Source: JAYZAP01 sp964645285 (GTDB lineage Bacteria; Pseudomonadota; Alphaproteobacteria; JAAXGF01). Taken from it: a DNA stretch of 38,114 bases. Of the stretch, positions 15,498-23,341 are shown piece after piece. The stretch spans positions 1 through 38,114 of the forward strand of contig CAZYDR010000024.1 in NCBI GenBank assembly GCA_964645285.1, given 5' to 3'. The notes beneath the pieces are model-generated. The model ran no database searches and was not told the DNA's origin. It saw only the letters and a program-made list of their open reading frames with translations. Every line of letters begins with the position of its first letter. Position 1 is the first letter of the stretch. The position numbers and the translations under genes are program-made.

Positions 15498-16877
15498 CTA
15501 CATCAAATTTTCGGCCCTGACATACTCCAGGGTATCGTCCAGCGCCGCGCCGAGGCGGTCGAACAACTGGTGCAGCTCGCCCTCGTTGATGATCAGCGGC
15601 GGACAATAGGCGATGCTGGCGCCGGCGCAGGCGCGCAGGAACAGCCCGTGGGAAATGCAGGCGTCGCCGCAGTAGGTGGCGACCTCGGGTCCGAAGTTCT
15701 CGTGGGTTTCCTTGTCCTTGACCAACTCGACGGCGCCGATCAGGCCGACGCCCCGGGCCTCGCCGACCAGGGGATGCTCGCCGAGCTTGGCAAGACGCTC
15801 AAGGGCCACCGGCGTCAGGCTGCGCACATGGTCGCCGATCTTCAGATCGTCGTAGATATTGAGAGTTTCCATGGCTACCGCCGCGGCCACCGGATGACCG
15901 GAATAGGTGAAGCCGGTGGCCAGGATGGCGTTGCTGTCGCTGAAGTCGCGGACCGGCCCGTAGACCTTCTCGTTGAGCATCACCGCCGAGATCGGCATGT
16001 AGGCCGAGGACAGCTGCTTGGCCACCACCAGCATGTCGGGCTCGATGCCGAATGTCTCGCAGGCGAAGGTGTTGCCGGTGCGGTGGAAGCCGCAGATCAC
16101 CTCGTCGGCGACCATCAGCACGTCGTACTTCTTGAGCACCGCCTGGATCTTGGCGAAGTAGGTCTTGGGCGGCGGCACCGCGCCCTGGGCGCCCATGACC
16201 GGCTCGGCGACGAAGGCGGCCACGGTCTCGGGACCCTCGTCGAGGATCAACTGCTCAAGTTCGGCGGCGCGGCGGGTGGCGAAATCCTCTTCCGATTCGC
16301 CGGGCAGGCCGTGGTGGTAGTAGTGCGGATTGCCGGTGTGCAGGATGTTCTTGATCGGCAGATCAAAACCCTGGTGCATCAGCGGCATGCCGGTAAGGCT
16401 GCCGGACGATACGGCGATGCCGTGATAGCCGCCTTCGCGGGCGATGATCTTCTTCTTCTCGGACCGGCCCAGGGCGTTGTTGTAGTACCACACGAACTTG
16501 ACCATGTGATCGTTGGCCTCGGAGCCGGAATTGGCGAACCATACCCGCGCCATGGGCACCGGGGCGATTTCCAGCAGCTTCTCGGCAAGGTCGATGGCCG
16601 GCAGGTTCGAGCGGCTGAAGAACGCATGATAATAGGGCAGCTTGCGCATCTGCTGGGTCGCCGCCTCGACAAGGCGCTCGTTGTTGAAGCCCAGCGAGGT
16701 GCACCACAGCCCGGCGAGCCCTTCGATATAGCTCTTGCCCTCGGTGTCCTTGACGTAGATGCCGTCGCCCTCTTCCAGGATCAGCGGCCCGTTCTGCTCG
16801 TGCTTGGCGAGGTTGGTATAGGGATGAATAACGCTATCGGCGTCGCGCGCGTGGGGCGAATTGGGAGACAGGGACAT
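15498..16877 (-). CDS. Class III aminotransferase (PLP-dependent)
   Basis: A 459-residue omega-type aminotransferase. K287 in VVAKQLSSAYMPISA binds PLP, D258 in VADEV is the PLP-pyridine aspartate, and NSGSEAND and YHG (residues 116-123 and 151-153) complete the site. Such enzymes move an amino group from an omega-amino acid, diamine or taurine-like compound to pyruvate. Its neighbour downstream on the strand is a ThDP enzyme. The leader contains a 9-bp hairpin. The length is normal and the substrate is not determined. Confidence 0.93.
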   Translation of the reverse strand: MSLSPNSPHARDADSVIHPYTNLAKHEQNGPLILEEGDGIYVKDTEGKSYIEGLAGLWCTSLGFNNERLVEAATQQMRKLPYYHAFFSRSNLPAIDLAEKLLEIAPVPMARVWFANSGSEANDHMVKFVWYYNNALGRSEKKKIIAREGGYHGIAVSSGSLTGMPLMHQGFDLPIKNILHTGNPHYYHHGLPGESEEDFATRRAAELEQLILDEGPETVAAFVAEPVMGAQGAVPPPKTYFAKIQAVLKKYDVLMVADEVICGFHRTGNTFACETFGIEPDMLVVAKQLSSAYMPISAVMLNEKVYGPVRDFSDSNAILATGFTYSGHPVAAAVAMETLNIYDDLKIGDHVRSLTPVALERLAKLGEHPLVGEARGVGLIGAVELVKDKETHENFGPEVATYCGDACISHGLFLRACAGASIAYCPPLIINEGELHQLFDRLGAALDDTLEYVRAENLM

Positions 16878-16907
16878 GATGCGGGACCTTGTGTTGCGGG
16901 GACAGGG

Positions 16908-16929
16908 GCGGCTGCCTCCGGGCAGCCGC
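16908..16929. other. Stable hairpin in the leader of the aminotransferase gene
   Basis: GCGGCTGCC-TCCG-GGCAGCCGC, a perfect 9-bp stem with a four-base loop, 31 bases upstream of the aminotransferase start. There is no T-run on either strand, so it is not a simple terminator. It may be a regulatory hairpin or protein site. The remaining intergenic bases (16930-17009) show nothing recognisable. Confidence 0.5.
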
Positions 16930-17009
16930 GAAAATGAGCAAACGAAGGCGTAGTATTGCGCCGATTTAGCTGGGCGTACAAGGGAGGAGTTTGGGGTGTA
17001 GGGCTACCC

Positions 17010-17414
17010 TCAAAGCGCCGCGAACTTCGCCGCCCTGTCGGTCATGGACCAGACTTCGGCGATTTGGTTGCCGTCCATGTGGAAGATGGCGATGCCTTCG
17101 TAGGTCAGGCGTTTGCCGGTGGCCGGTTTACCCTCGTAGTCGCCGCTGTGGGTGGCCGAGCCGAGGTAGTGCATGGCGATGCGGTTGCCGTCGAACAGCA
17201 GATCGGTAACGTCGTAGCGCAGGTCGGGGAAGGCTTTCTGGTAGGGCCGCATGAAGTCGTCGCGGATGGTTTCCATGCCGGTCACCGCGCTATCGCCGAG
17301 ATGGACCGTGGCGTCGGCCTTGAATACCTCGGCGACCACGTCGAGACGATGGCCGTGCCAGATTTCATGGATAAAGCGGTCCATCGTCGCTTGTAGGGAT
17401 GCTCTATCGGTCAT
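17010..17414 (-). CDS. SnoaL-like / ester cyclase family protein
   Basis: A 134-residue alpha+beta barrel protein of the SnoaL/NTF2-like type: helical start with FIHEIWHGHRLDVVAEVF, then TVHLGDSAVTGMETIRDDF, FPDLRYDVTDLLFDGNRIAM and a C-terminal strand ending AEVWSMTDRAAKFAAL. Members include polyketide cyclases and many proteins without a known reaction. I chose the start at 17414 because GGGAGCG lies just upstream; the in-frame ATG at 17438 lacks a ribosome binding site. It stands between the aminotransferase gene and repeat copy C. Confidence 0.82.
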   Translation of the reverse strand: MTDRASLQATMDRFIHEIWHGHRLDVVAEVFKADATVHLGDSAVTGMETIRDDFMRPYQKAFPDLRYDVTDLLFDGNRIAMHYLGSATHSGDYEGKPATGKRLTYEGIAIFHMDGNQIAEVWSMTDRAAKFAAL

Positions 17415-17450
17415 CGCTTCGCTCCCTTTTACGGTCACCTTTGGTGCCCT

Positions 17451-17513
17451 GCGTTCACATCGCCACGCAGGCTCCCGCCGAACGGTCGGCGACCCGCGGT
17501 CGCGGGCTGAAAG
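17451..17513. repeat. Palindromic intergenic repeat, copy C (half element)
   Basis: 63 bases nearly identical to the left part of copy B (15310-15372), ending at the same CTGAAAG. The variable hairpin is CGCCGA-ACGG-TCGGCG, in place of CGCCGC-ATAA-GCGGCG in copy B: the stem stays paired through a compensatory change. The right half is absent. Confidence 0.85.
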
Positions 17514-17534
17514 TGGCGATTGAGTGGCTCCGAA

Positions 17535-18476
17535 CTACCCCTCGGCCCGCAAAATCTCCAGCACCCGGCCGAAGTTCTCCACCGTCTTCGGCGTCAGGCC
17601 GTCCATGTTCATCTGCACGTGGGTAATGCCCTCGCGTCGGTAGGCCATGAGTTCCTCGGCGATCTGTTCCGGGGCGCCCATGGCCGGGGCGACGTTGAAG
17701 TCGTCGTCGAACGGCATGTCGTTCCACCATGGGGTGGCGCCTTCCTCTGCGGTGAGCACGGTGACCGTGCGCTCCAACGTCGCCGGGTCGCGGCCGCCCT
17801 CGGCACAGGCGGCGTCGACCAGTTCGCGCATGCGGGCGGCGCCGGCCGGGCTGTTGGCGGTGTCGTCCCAGTAGACGTTCCAGATATCTGCGTATTGGAC
17901 GCAGAGCTTGAGCATCTTGGGCCGCCGGGTGCCGATCATGATGGGCGGGCCGTCGGCGCGCGGCCCACGCGGTTTGAGCTCGCATTCCCGGGCCGAGTAG
18001 AACCGGCCCTCGAAGTCGACCTTGCCGGTTTTCAGCAGGCTGTGGACGATCTCGATGGCCTCCTTGAAGCGGCTGTATTTGTAGTCGTAGGGATAGCCGA
18101 AGGCGGTGTACTCAAGCTCGTGGTAGCCGGCGCCGACGCCGAGAATCAGGCGGCCGTCGCTGATCTCGTCCACCGTATCGGCCATCTTGGCGAGCAGCGC
18201 CGGATTGCGGAAACCCATGCCGAGCACCAGGGTGCCGAGTTCGACCTTGGTGGTGCAGGCCGCCAGGGCGGAGATCAGCGACCAGCATTCCCACAAGCCG
18301 ATGGGGTCGCTGTCGGCCTCAAGCTGGTAGAGGAAATGATCGACCACCCACAGGGAATCGAAACCGACATCCTCGGCCAGGGTGGCGATATCGCGCATCT
18401 CCGACCAGCGCACGGTACCCTCCTGACCCAAGGGCATCTGCAGGCCCACCTTGATACCGCTTTGCGTGTCACTCAT
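17535..18476 (-). CDS. Luciferase-like monooxygenase (LLM class, F420/FMN type)
   Basis: A 313-residue TIM-barrel flavin or F420-dependent oxidoreductase. Visible features are the N-terminal KVGLQMPLGQ strand, FDSLWVVDHFLYQ, VELGTLVLGMGFRNPALLAK, LILGVGAGYHELEYTAFGYP and PPIMIGTRRPKMLKL, all typical of LLM proteins. The substrate is unknown; related enzymes oxidise many small organic compounds. The stop is followed by repeat copy C and the gene is preceded by copy D, so it is flanked by repeats on both sides. Confidence 0.9.
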   Translation of the reverse strand: MSDTQSGIKVGLQMPLGQEGTVRWSEMRDIATLAEDVGFDSLWVVDHFLYQLEADSDPIGLWECWSLISALAACTTKVELGTLVLGMGFRNPALLAKMADTVDEISDGRLILGVGAGYHELEYTAFGYPYDYKYSRFKEAIEIVHSLLKTGKVDFEGRFYSARECELKPRGPRADGPPIMIGTRRPKMLKLCVQYADIWNVYWDDTANSPAGAARMRELVDAACAEGGRDPATLERTVTVLTAEEGATPWWNDMPFDDDFNVAPAMGAPEQIAEELMAYRREGITHVQMNMDGLTPKTVENFGRVLEILRAEG

Positions 18477-18522
18477 GGTTCATTCCCTCTATCAGTTGTC
18501 GAGCCTGTCTCCCTGACTCATA

Positions 18523-18631
18523 CCATCGGTCATAAAGAATGACCGATGGGCGTTCAATCGTCACGCAGGCTCCCGCCAAACGGTTGGCGACGCGCGGTCG
18601 CGCTTGCCAGCGGTCACAAGATTGACCGCTG
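18523..18631. repeat. Palindromic intergenic repeat, copy D
   Basis: Begins with the hairpin CCATCGGTCAT-AAAGA-ATGACCGATGG (18523-18549), equivalent to that of copy B with one compensated pair (C-G to T-A). It continues with GCGTTCAATCG.CACGCAGGCTCCCGCC, hairpin CGCCAA-ACGG-TTGGCG, GCGAC/GTCGC and CCAGCGGTCA/TGACCGCTGG, and lacks the reverse-oriented right end. It separates the LLM and SDR genes. Confidence 0.85.
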
Positions 18632-18640
18632 GATGCGCCA

Positions 18641-19405
18641 TCAAATAGCCACCGTCAGGCCGCCGTCAATGGCGATGATCTGTCCGTTGACGAAACTGGC
18701 GGCGTCGGACACCAAATAGGCGACGGCGCCGGCGACGTCTTCCGGTCGGCCCCAGCGGCCCACCGGCACGTTCTTCTCGAGCCACGGCTCGAAGTCCGGG
18801 TCGTCGGCAAGGCCCGCCGTCATCTCCGTATGAATGAACCCCGGCGCGATGGTGTTGCAGGTCACCCCGCGCGGGCCCAGCGACACCGCCAGGGCCCGGG
18901 TCAGGCCGCCGAGACCACCTTCCGCCGCCACGTCGACCGGCGACTTGCCGGCGGTGGCGAAGAGGGAAATGGCCGAGATCACCACGATGCGCCCGACCCC
19001 GTGCTTGACCAGATGCGGCGTCGCCAGGCGGGTGGCGGTGAAGGCCGAGGTCAGCTTGGTATCGATGCTCTTGTACCAATCCTCCAGGGTGTGGTCCTCG
19101 AACGGCAGACGGCGCCAGAAGCCGGCGTTGGTGACCAGGATGTCGAGGCGCCCGCGCTCGGCAACAATGCGCTCGATGGCGGCTTCCATGGCGGACTCAA
19201 TGGTGACGTCGAAGGGCACGGCCAGAGCGTCGAGTCCGGCATCAACGAGTTCGGCCCGGCGTGCCTCGGCGGCTTCCGGCGAGCGGCCATTGATGGCGAC
19301 GCAGGCGCCGGCCTCGGCCAGGGTTCGGGCGGTGGCCCAGCCAATGCCCCGGGTCGAGCCGGTAATAAAGGCGACCCGGCCGCTTAGGCCCTTGGATTCC
19401 GTCAT
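18641..19405 (-). CDS. SDR-fold protein with all catalytic tetrad residues replaced
   Basis: A 254-residue short-chain dehydrogenase/reductase by fold. The nucleotide motif TGSTRGIG (15-22) and the structural NAG (93-95) are intact, as is the C-terminal part (NTIAPGFIHTEM and FVNGQIIAIDGG). The catalytic tetrad Asn-Ser-Tyr-Lys aligns with K117 (DTKLTSAF), A145 (VISAIS), D158 and E162 (SPVDVAAEGGLGGLTRAL). The codons read GAC and GAA clearly, not a frameshift. It should bind a nucleotide but is unlikely to perform the usual hydride transfer. It may be a decayed enzyme, a structural partner or a different activity. Confidence 0.85.
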   Translation of the reverse strand: MTESKGLSGRVAFITGSTRGIGWATARTLAEAGACVAINGRSPEAAEARRAELVDAGLDALAVPFDVTIESAMEAAIERIVAERGRLDILVTNAGFWRRLPFEDHTLEDWYKSIDTKLTSAFTATRLATPHLVKHGVGRIVVISAISLFATAGKSPVDVAAEGGLGGLTRALAVSLGPRGVTCNTIAPGFIHTEMTAGLADDPDFEPWLEKNVPVGRWGRPEDVAGAVAYLVSDAASFVNGQIIAIDGGLTVAI

Positions 19406-19506
19406 GGCAGCGTTCCCTCTCGGCGATTTTGCGTTATGGTTTGAGGCGAGTTTTGCCCATGCGCCCCATGGGGTGCAATCAGTTCCTTATGCGTGGAGAC
19501 TCTATC

Positions 19507-19893
19507 ATGCTCAAGAAATACGATCCCGACAGCGTCTACAAACCCATCGCCGCCTATCACCAGGCGGTCGAGGTTCCCGCTGGCGCCCGCTGGCTGGTCA
19601 CCGCCGGCCAGGTCGGCATTGCGCCGGACGGCGAACTGGTCCAGGACCGGGAAGAACAGATCGCCCAGACCTGGCGCAACGTCGCCGCCGTGCTGGCCGC
19701 CGGCGACATGGGTCCCGAGGACCTGGTCAAGCTGACCATCTATCTGCTCGACGTCGACGACTTCGTGTCCATCCGCAAATATCGGGTGGAATACCTGGGC
19801 GAGGGCAAATGCGCCGCCACCGCCGTGCTTGTCAGCGCCCTGGCCGACCCGGCTATGGTCATCGAGGTCGACGTCATGGCGGCCAAGGCCTGA
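19507..19893 (+). CDS. RidA family protein
   Basis: A 128-residue member of the YjgF/RidA family. These proteins hydrolyse reactive enamine/imine intermediates or act on related compounds. Visible features are VTAGQVGIAPDGELV, the C-terminal RVEYLGEGKCAATAVLVSAL and PAMVIEVDVMA. The usual key Arg lies in the KYRVEY region. I chose the start at 19507 because GTGGAG sits eight bases upstream; upstream in-frame ATGs at 19429 and 19489 give unnatural leaders. A thioesterase gene follows six bases after the stop. Confidence 0.9.
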   Translation: MLKKYDPDSVYKPIAAYHQAVEVPAGARWLVTAGQVGIAPDGELVQDREEQIAQTWRNVAAVLAAGDMGPEDLVKLTIYLLDVDDFVSIRKYRVEYLGEGKCAATAVLVSALADPAMVIEVDVMAAKA

Positions 19894-19899
19894 CAGCCG

Positions 19900-20361
19900 G
19901 TGGCCGACCAACCAAACCACACCGGGCACGACGACAATCCGCCGGAGGGCTTCGCTGTGCTGTTTTCCGACGAGCCCTTCGAGATGCTCGCCGGGCCCCA
20001 CTACTTTCGCGGCGAGCGGGGCCAGCGGGTCGCCGGCATGCGGGTCCGGCCGGAGCACACCAGCGCCAGCGAGTTCGCCCATGGCGGCGCCCTGCTGGCC
20101 TTCGCCGATTCGGCGCTCACCGCCTGCGCCATGGACGCCACCGGATCGATTGACGGCGACCTTCGCGGCATCGAACGGGTGGCGACGATCACCATGAATT
20201 CCGAGTTCGTCGCCCCGGCCCGCATCGGTGACTGGGTCGAGTGCCGCGCCACCGTGACAAAACTGACCCGCTCCCTCGCCTTCGCACGCGGCGAGATGAC
20301 CGTCGATGGCGAGACGGTGATGACCTGCTCGACCGTGCTGCGCCGCTGGCGGCCGAGTTGA
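19900..20361 (+). CDS. PaaI-type hotdog-fold thioesterase
   Basis: A 153-residue hotdog protein using a GTG start right after the RidA gene. The hotdog motif is at FAHGGALLAFADSAL (about residues 59-73), with HGG as the active-site region, then TITMNSEFVAPARIGDWVEC. Members hydrolyse acyl-CoA thioesters, often aromatic ones. It is in an apparent operon with RidA and the arylamine N-acetyltransferase gene, 22 bases downstream. Confidence 0.88.
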   Translation: MADQPNHTGHDDNPPEGFAVLFSDEPFEMLAGPHYFRGERGQRVAGMRVRPEHTSASEFAHGGALLAFADSALTACAMDATGSIDGDLRGIERVATITMNSEFVAPARIGDWVECRATVTKLTRSLAFARGEMTVDGETVMTCSTVLRRWRPS

Positions 20362-20383
20362 GAACAGGCGGGACGGCACTATC

Positions 20384-21133
20384 ATGGATGTCGATGCCTA
20401 TCTAAGCCGCATTGCCTATAGCGGTTGCCGCGACCCAAATATCGAGACTCTGCGTGCCCTTCACCGAGCCCACCTAAAAGCGGTGCCGTTCGAGAACCTG
20501 GATATTCACCTGGGCCGGCCCATCGTCCTCGATGAAGGATTGCTCTACGACAAAATCGTCGGCCGGCGGCGCGGCGGCTTCTGCTACGAACTGAACGGCC
20601 TGTTCGCGGCCCTGCTGCGCGCCCTCGGCTTTACGGCGGCATTGTTGTCGGCGCGGGTCATGGACGACGAGGGCCAGGCCGGGCCGCCCTTCGACCACAT
20701 GACCCTTGAGATCGAGGCCGGCGGGCCGTGGCTCGCCGATGTCGGCTTCGGCGACGGCTTTTCCGAGCCCCTGCGCCTCGATTATCGCGGCGTTCAGCAG
20801 CGCGACGGCATCGATTACCGCCTTGCCGGCGAGGCCGACAACATGATCATGAGCCGGCGCGAGACGAACGGCGAATGGCGCGGGCGCTACCAATTTTCAC
20901 GAACGCCATGTCAATTGACCGACTTCGCGGACTGTTGTCACCACCATCAGACCTCGCCGGACTCCCACTTCACCCGGAGCCGGTTCTGTTCGCGACACAG
21001 CGGCCAAAGCCTGGTGACCCTGACCGACGATGCCGTGATCATCACCGAGTCGGACGGCCGCCGCGAAACGCCGATTGTTGACGAGGCAGCGTTCCGTCGC
21101 GTCCTGGCCGAGCAATTCGGGATTATGATTTAG
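20384..21133 (+). CDS. nat: Arylamine N-acetyltransferase
   Basis: A 249-residue enzyme that moves acetyl from acetyl-CoA to arylamines or hydrazines. The catalytic triad is visible as C67 (RRGGFCYELN), H105 (FDHMTLE) and D119 (LADVGFGDG). VPFENLDIHLG (34-44) and HHHQTSPDSHFTRSRFC are typical. It is somewhat shorter than the usual 260-280 residues. The stop overlaps by four bases the stop of a broken DUF4440 gene on the other strand. Confidence 0.93.
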   Translation: MDVDAYLSRIAYSGCRDPNIETLRALHRAHLKAVPFENLDIHLGRPIVLDEGLLYDKIVGRRRGGFCYELNGLFAALLRALGFTAALLSARVMDDEGQAGPPFDHMTLEIEAGGPWLADVGFGDGFSEPLRLDYRGVQQRDGIDYRLAGEADNMIMSRRETNGEWRGRYQFSRTPCQLTDFADCCHHHQTSPDSHFTRSRFCSRHSGQSLVTLTDDAVIITESDGRRETPIVDEAAFRRVLAEQFGIMI

Positions 21134-21466
21134 GCTGGCGTACCCTGGTGGAATAGCATGCGCCACTGACCGTCGGTCCGGCGCCAGATTGAGCTTCGCA
21201 GACTATGGCTGTCAGGATTGCCGTGGCGGGTGAGACGGTAGGTCACCAATCCCAGGTCAGGACCCAGTTGGCGCACCGCCAGGTCGCTCACGGACCGCTC
21301 GACGGCGGCCTCGCGGGGAAGTTCATCAATGACCTGGGCTTGTTGTAGACCCCGCCGGAAGCGCCGTACTCCACGAAATCATCATCGAGCAAATCGGCCA
21401 CCGCCGCCATTGATGCCGCACGGTTGGATCAAGCAGACGTTTCTCAAGTTCGGCAAGATTATCCAT
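21130..21466 (-). pseudogene. Frameshifted DUF4440 / NTF2-like gene
   Basis: No single frame is open, but three frames in order give one protein: MDNLAELEKRLLDPTVR, then a segment with ADLLDDDFVEYGASGGVYNK, then VIDELPREAAVERSVSDLAV through VTYRLTRHGNPDSHSLRSS and IWRRTDGQWRMLFHQGTPA. This is the DUF4440 pattern. Two shifts in the same direction are needed, near 21415 and near 21350. The start lies eight bases after the stop of the SDR gene on the same strand, so it was once in that operon. Either a true pseudogene or two sequence errors. Confidence 0.75.
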
Positions 21467-21473
21467 CGAAGCC

Positions 21474-22244
21474 CTACTCGCCCTTGGCAATACGGCGGCG
21501 CAGCTTACGCATGCCACCGAGCCAGCGGTTGTAATCACCGGCCTTGCGCTGGATGTATTCGGCCACTTCCGGATGGGGCAGGATGAGGAAATCCTCGACC
21601 TTCATGGCGGCGAGCACGTCGTCGGCCACCTGGTCCGCCTCAATCATGCCGTCAACGCTGGCCACCGAATCCTCGTGGCCGGCGGTCATGGCCGTGCGCA
21701 CCGCCTGGGGACAGAGCACCGAAACCCGCACCCCGCGATCGCCATAGGTGATGGCCAACCACTCGGCGAAGGCCACGGCGGCGTGCTTGGTCACCGCGTA
21801 GGTCGCCGAGTCGATATGGCTCAACAAGCCCGCCGCAGAGGCGGTGTTGACCAGATAGCCCGAGCCCCGCGCCGCCATCTTGGGCGCCACCGCCCGGGCG
21901 GCATGGACGTGGGCCATGACGTGAAGGTCCCAGTTAAGCTGCCAGAGGGCGTCGGCGGTTTCCTCACCGCCGTTGATGGCGATGCCGGCATTGCTGCAGA
22001 ACACGTCGATCTGGCCGTGAGCGTCCTCGGCCGAGCCAACCAGACTGATAATGTCGGACTCTTTGGTGACGTCACAGGTTACCGCGAGATCGCCGATTTC
22101 CGCGGCAACCGCATGGAGCGGTTCCTCCTGAACGTCGGCGACCACAATGGCGGCGGCGCCGGCCGCCTTGAAGCGCCGCGCCATGGCGGCGCCAATCCCC
22201 CCGGCGGCGCCGGTGACAACGCAAATCTTACCTTCTAGTTCCAT
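21474..22244 (-). CDS. Short-chain dehydrogenase/reductase
   Basis: A 256-residue classical SDR. The nucleotide motif TGAAGGIG (11-18), SNAG, catalytic Ser in NTASAAG and YAVTK for the Tyr/Lys pair are all intact. The C-terminal extension (AEYIQRKAGDYNRWLGGMRK) is typical of a subgroup acting on alcohols of unknown type. It is the first gene of a two-gene unit with the broken DUF4440 gene. The 125 bases to the divergent EamA gene show no clear promoter. Confidence 0.9.
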   Translation of the reverse strand: MELEGKICVVTGAAGGIGAAMARRFKAAGAAAIVVADVQEEPLHAVAAEIGDLAVTCDVTKESDIISLVGSAEDAHGQIDVFCSNAGIAINGGEETADALWQLNWDLHVMAHVHAARAVAPKMAARGSGYLVNTASAAGLLSHIDSATYAVTKHAAVAFAEWLAITYGDRGVRVSVLCPQAVRTAMTAGHEDSVASVDGMIEADQVADDVLAAMKVEDFLILPHPEVAEYIQRKAGDYNRWLGGMRKLRRRIAKGE

Positions 22245-22369
22245 GGCACTACGCTCCGTTTACAGTCATGACGTTCTCATCAACGGAGGATACCCGCCGC
22301 CGCTGGTCTCGGCTACACTCCGCGCCGACCATGATCGTATAGTAATTCCTTGTGTAGGCCGGACCAGCC

Positions 22370-23338
22370 GTGACAACACCTGAAATCACCAATAACCAAC
22401 GCAGCCAACGGCGCACCCTGGTGCTGGCGTTCGGTCTGATGATTGTCGGCGGTCTGATCTGGGGCTTGACGTTCTCGTTGGCCAAGCTGGTGACCGAGGC
22501 GGGCGCCCATCCCATCGGTCTGTCGTGGCTGCAGGGCGCCGTCGGAGTCGCGGCGTTGTTGCCCTATTGCCTGGTCCGTTACGGCGGCCTGCCGCTGCGG
22601 CGCGACTATATTGAGCTCTATATCATCGCCGGCGCCCTGGGCACGGCGCTGCCATCGAATTTTCTGTTTCTATCGGCGTCTCATTTGCCGGCCGGGATTC
22701 TTGCCATGGTCACCTCCCTGGTGCCCTTGCTGACCTATGGAATCGCCATCGTTTTCGGCGCCGAGGTATTACGCGCGCGGCGGTTGGCCGGTATCGCGCT
22801 CGGCTTCGCGGCGGTGATGATGATCGTCATGCCCGATACCAGCCTGCCCGAGCCGACCATGGCGCTTTGGGTTCTGGTCGCCCTGATCGCGCCGATTTCC
22901 TATTCCTCCGAGAACGTCTATCTCGCGCTCCGCCGGCCGCCGGCGAGCGACCCGGTCATCCTGCTCTGCGGCATGCTGACCGCCGGCACCATCATGCTAA
23001 CGCCCCTGGTCTGGTACACCGATACCTGGGTTGATATATGGCACCCCTGGACCGAGATCGAATGGTGGACCATGCTGCTGATCGCCATCAACATCGCCGG
23101 CTATCTCATGTTCCTTGAGTTGATCGTCATCGCCGGGCCACTGTTCGCCGCCCAGACCGGCTATTTCGTCACCGCCTCGGGGGTGGTGTTCGGCATCATC
23201 ATCTTCGGTGAGCAACACAGTGTCTGGATCTGGATTGCCCTCGGCGTCCTGTTCGTCGGTGTCGCCCTGGTCAATCCGCGCCAGGAGGAATCCAACGAGG
23301 CGGAGACGGAAGAGAGCCTCATTCATGAAACCGAGTAA
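22370..23338 (+). CDS. EamA/DMT superfamily transporter
   Basis: A 322-residue inner-membrane protein with ten predicted helices in two EamA repeats (about 20-150 and 165-290). Typical motifs are GLIWGLTFSLAKLV in the first helix and the end of each repeat (LAGIALGFAAVMMIVMP, WIWIALGVLFVGVALVNP). Members mostly export metabolites or amino acids. It uses a GTG start with a poor ribosome binding site. The C-terminal tail is very acidic (EESNEAETEESLIHETE). The acyl-CoA synthetase gene begins three bases after its stop, so the two are an operon. Confidence 0.9.
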   Translation: MTTPEITNNQRSQRRTLVLAFGLMIVGGLIWGLTFSLAKLVTEAGAHPIGLSWLQGAVGVAALLPYCLVRYGGLPLRRDYIELYIIAGALGTALPSNFLFLSASHLPAGILAMVTSLVPLLTYGIAIVFGAEVLRARRLAGIALGFAAVMMIVMPDTSLPEPTMALWVLVALIAPISYSSENVYLALRRPPASDPVILLCGMLTAGTIMLTPLVWYTDTWVDIWHPWTEIEWWTMLLIAINIAGYLMFLELIVIAGPLFAAQTGYFVTASGVVFGIIIFGEQHSVWIWIALGVLFVGVALVNPRQEESNEAETEESLIHETE

Positions 23339-23341
23339 GCC

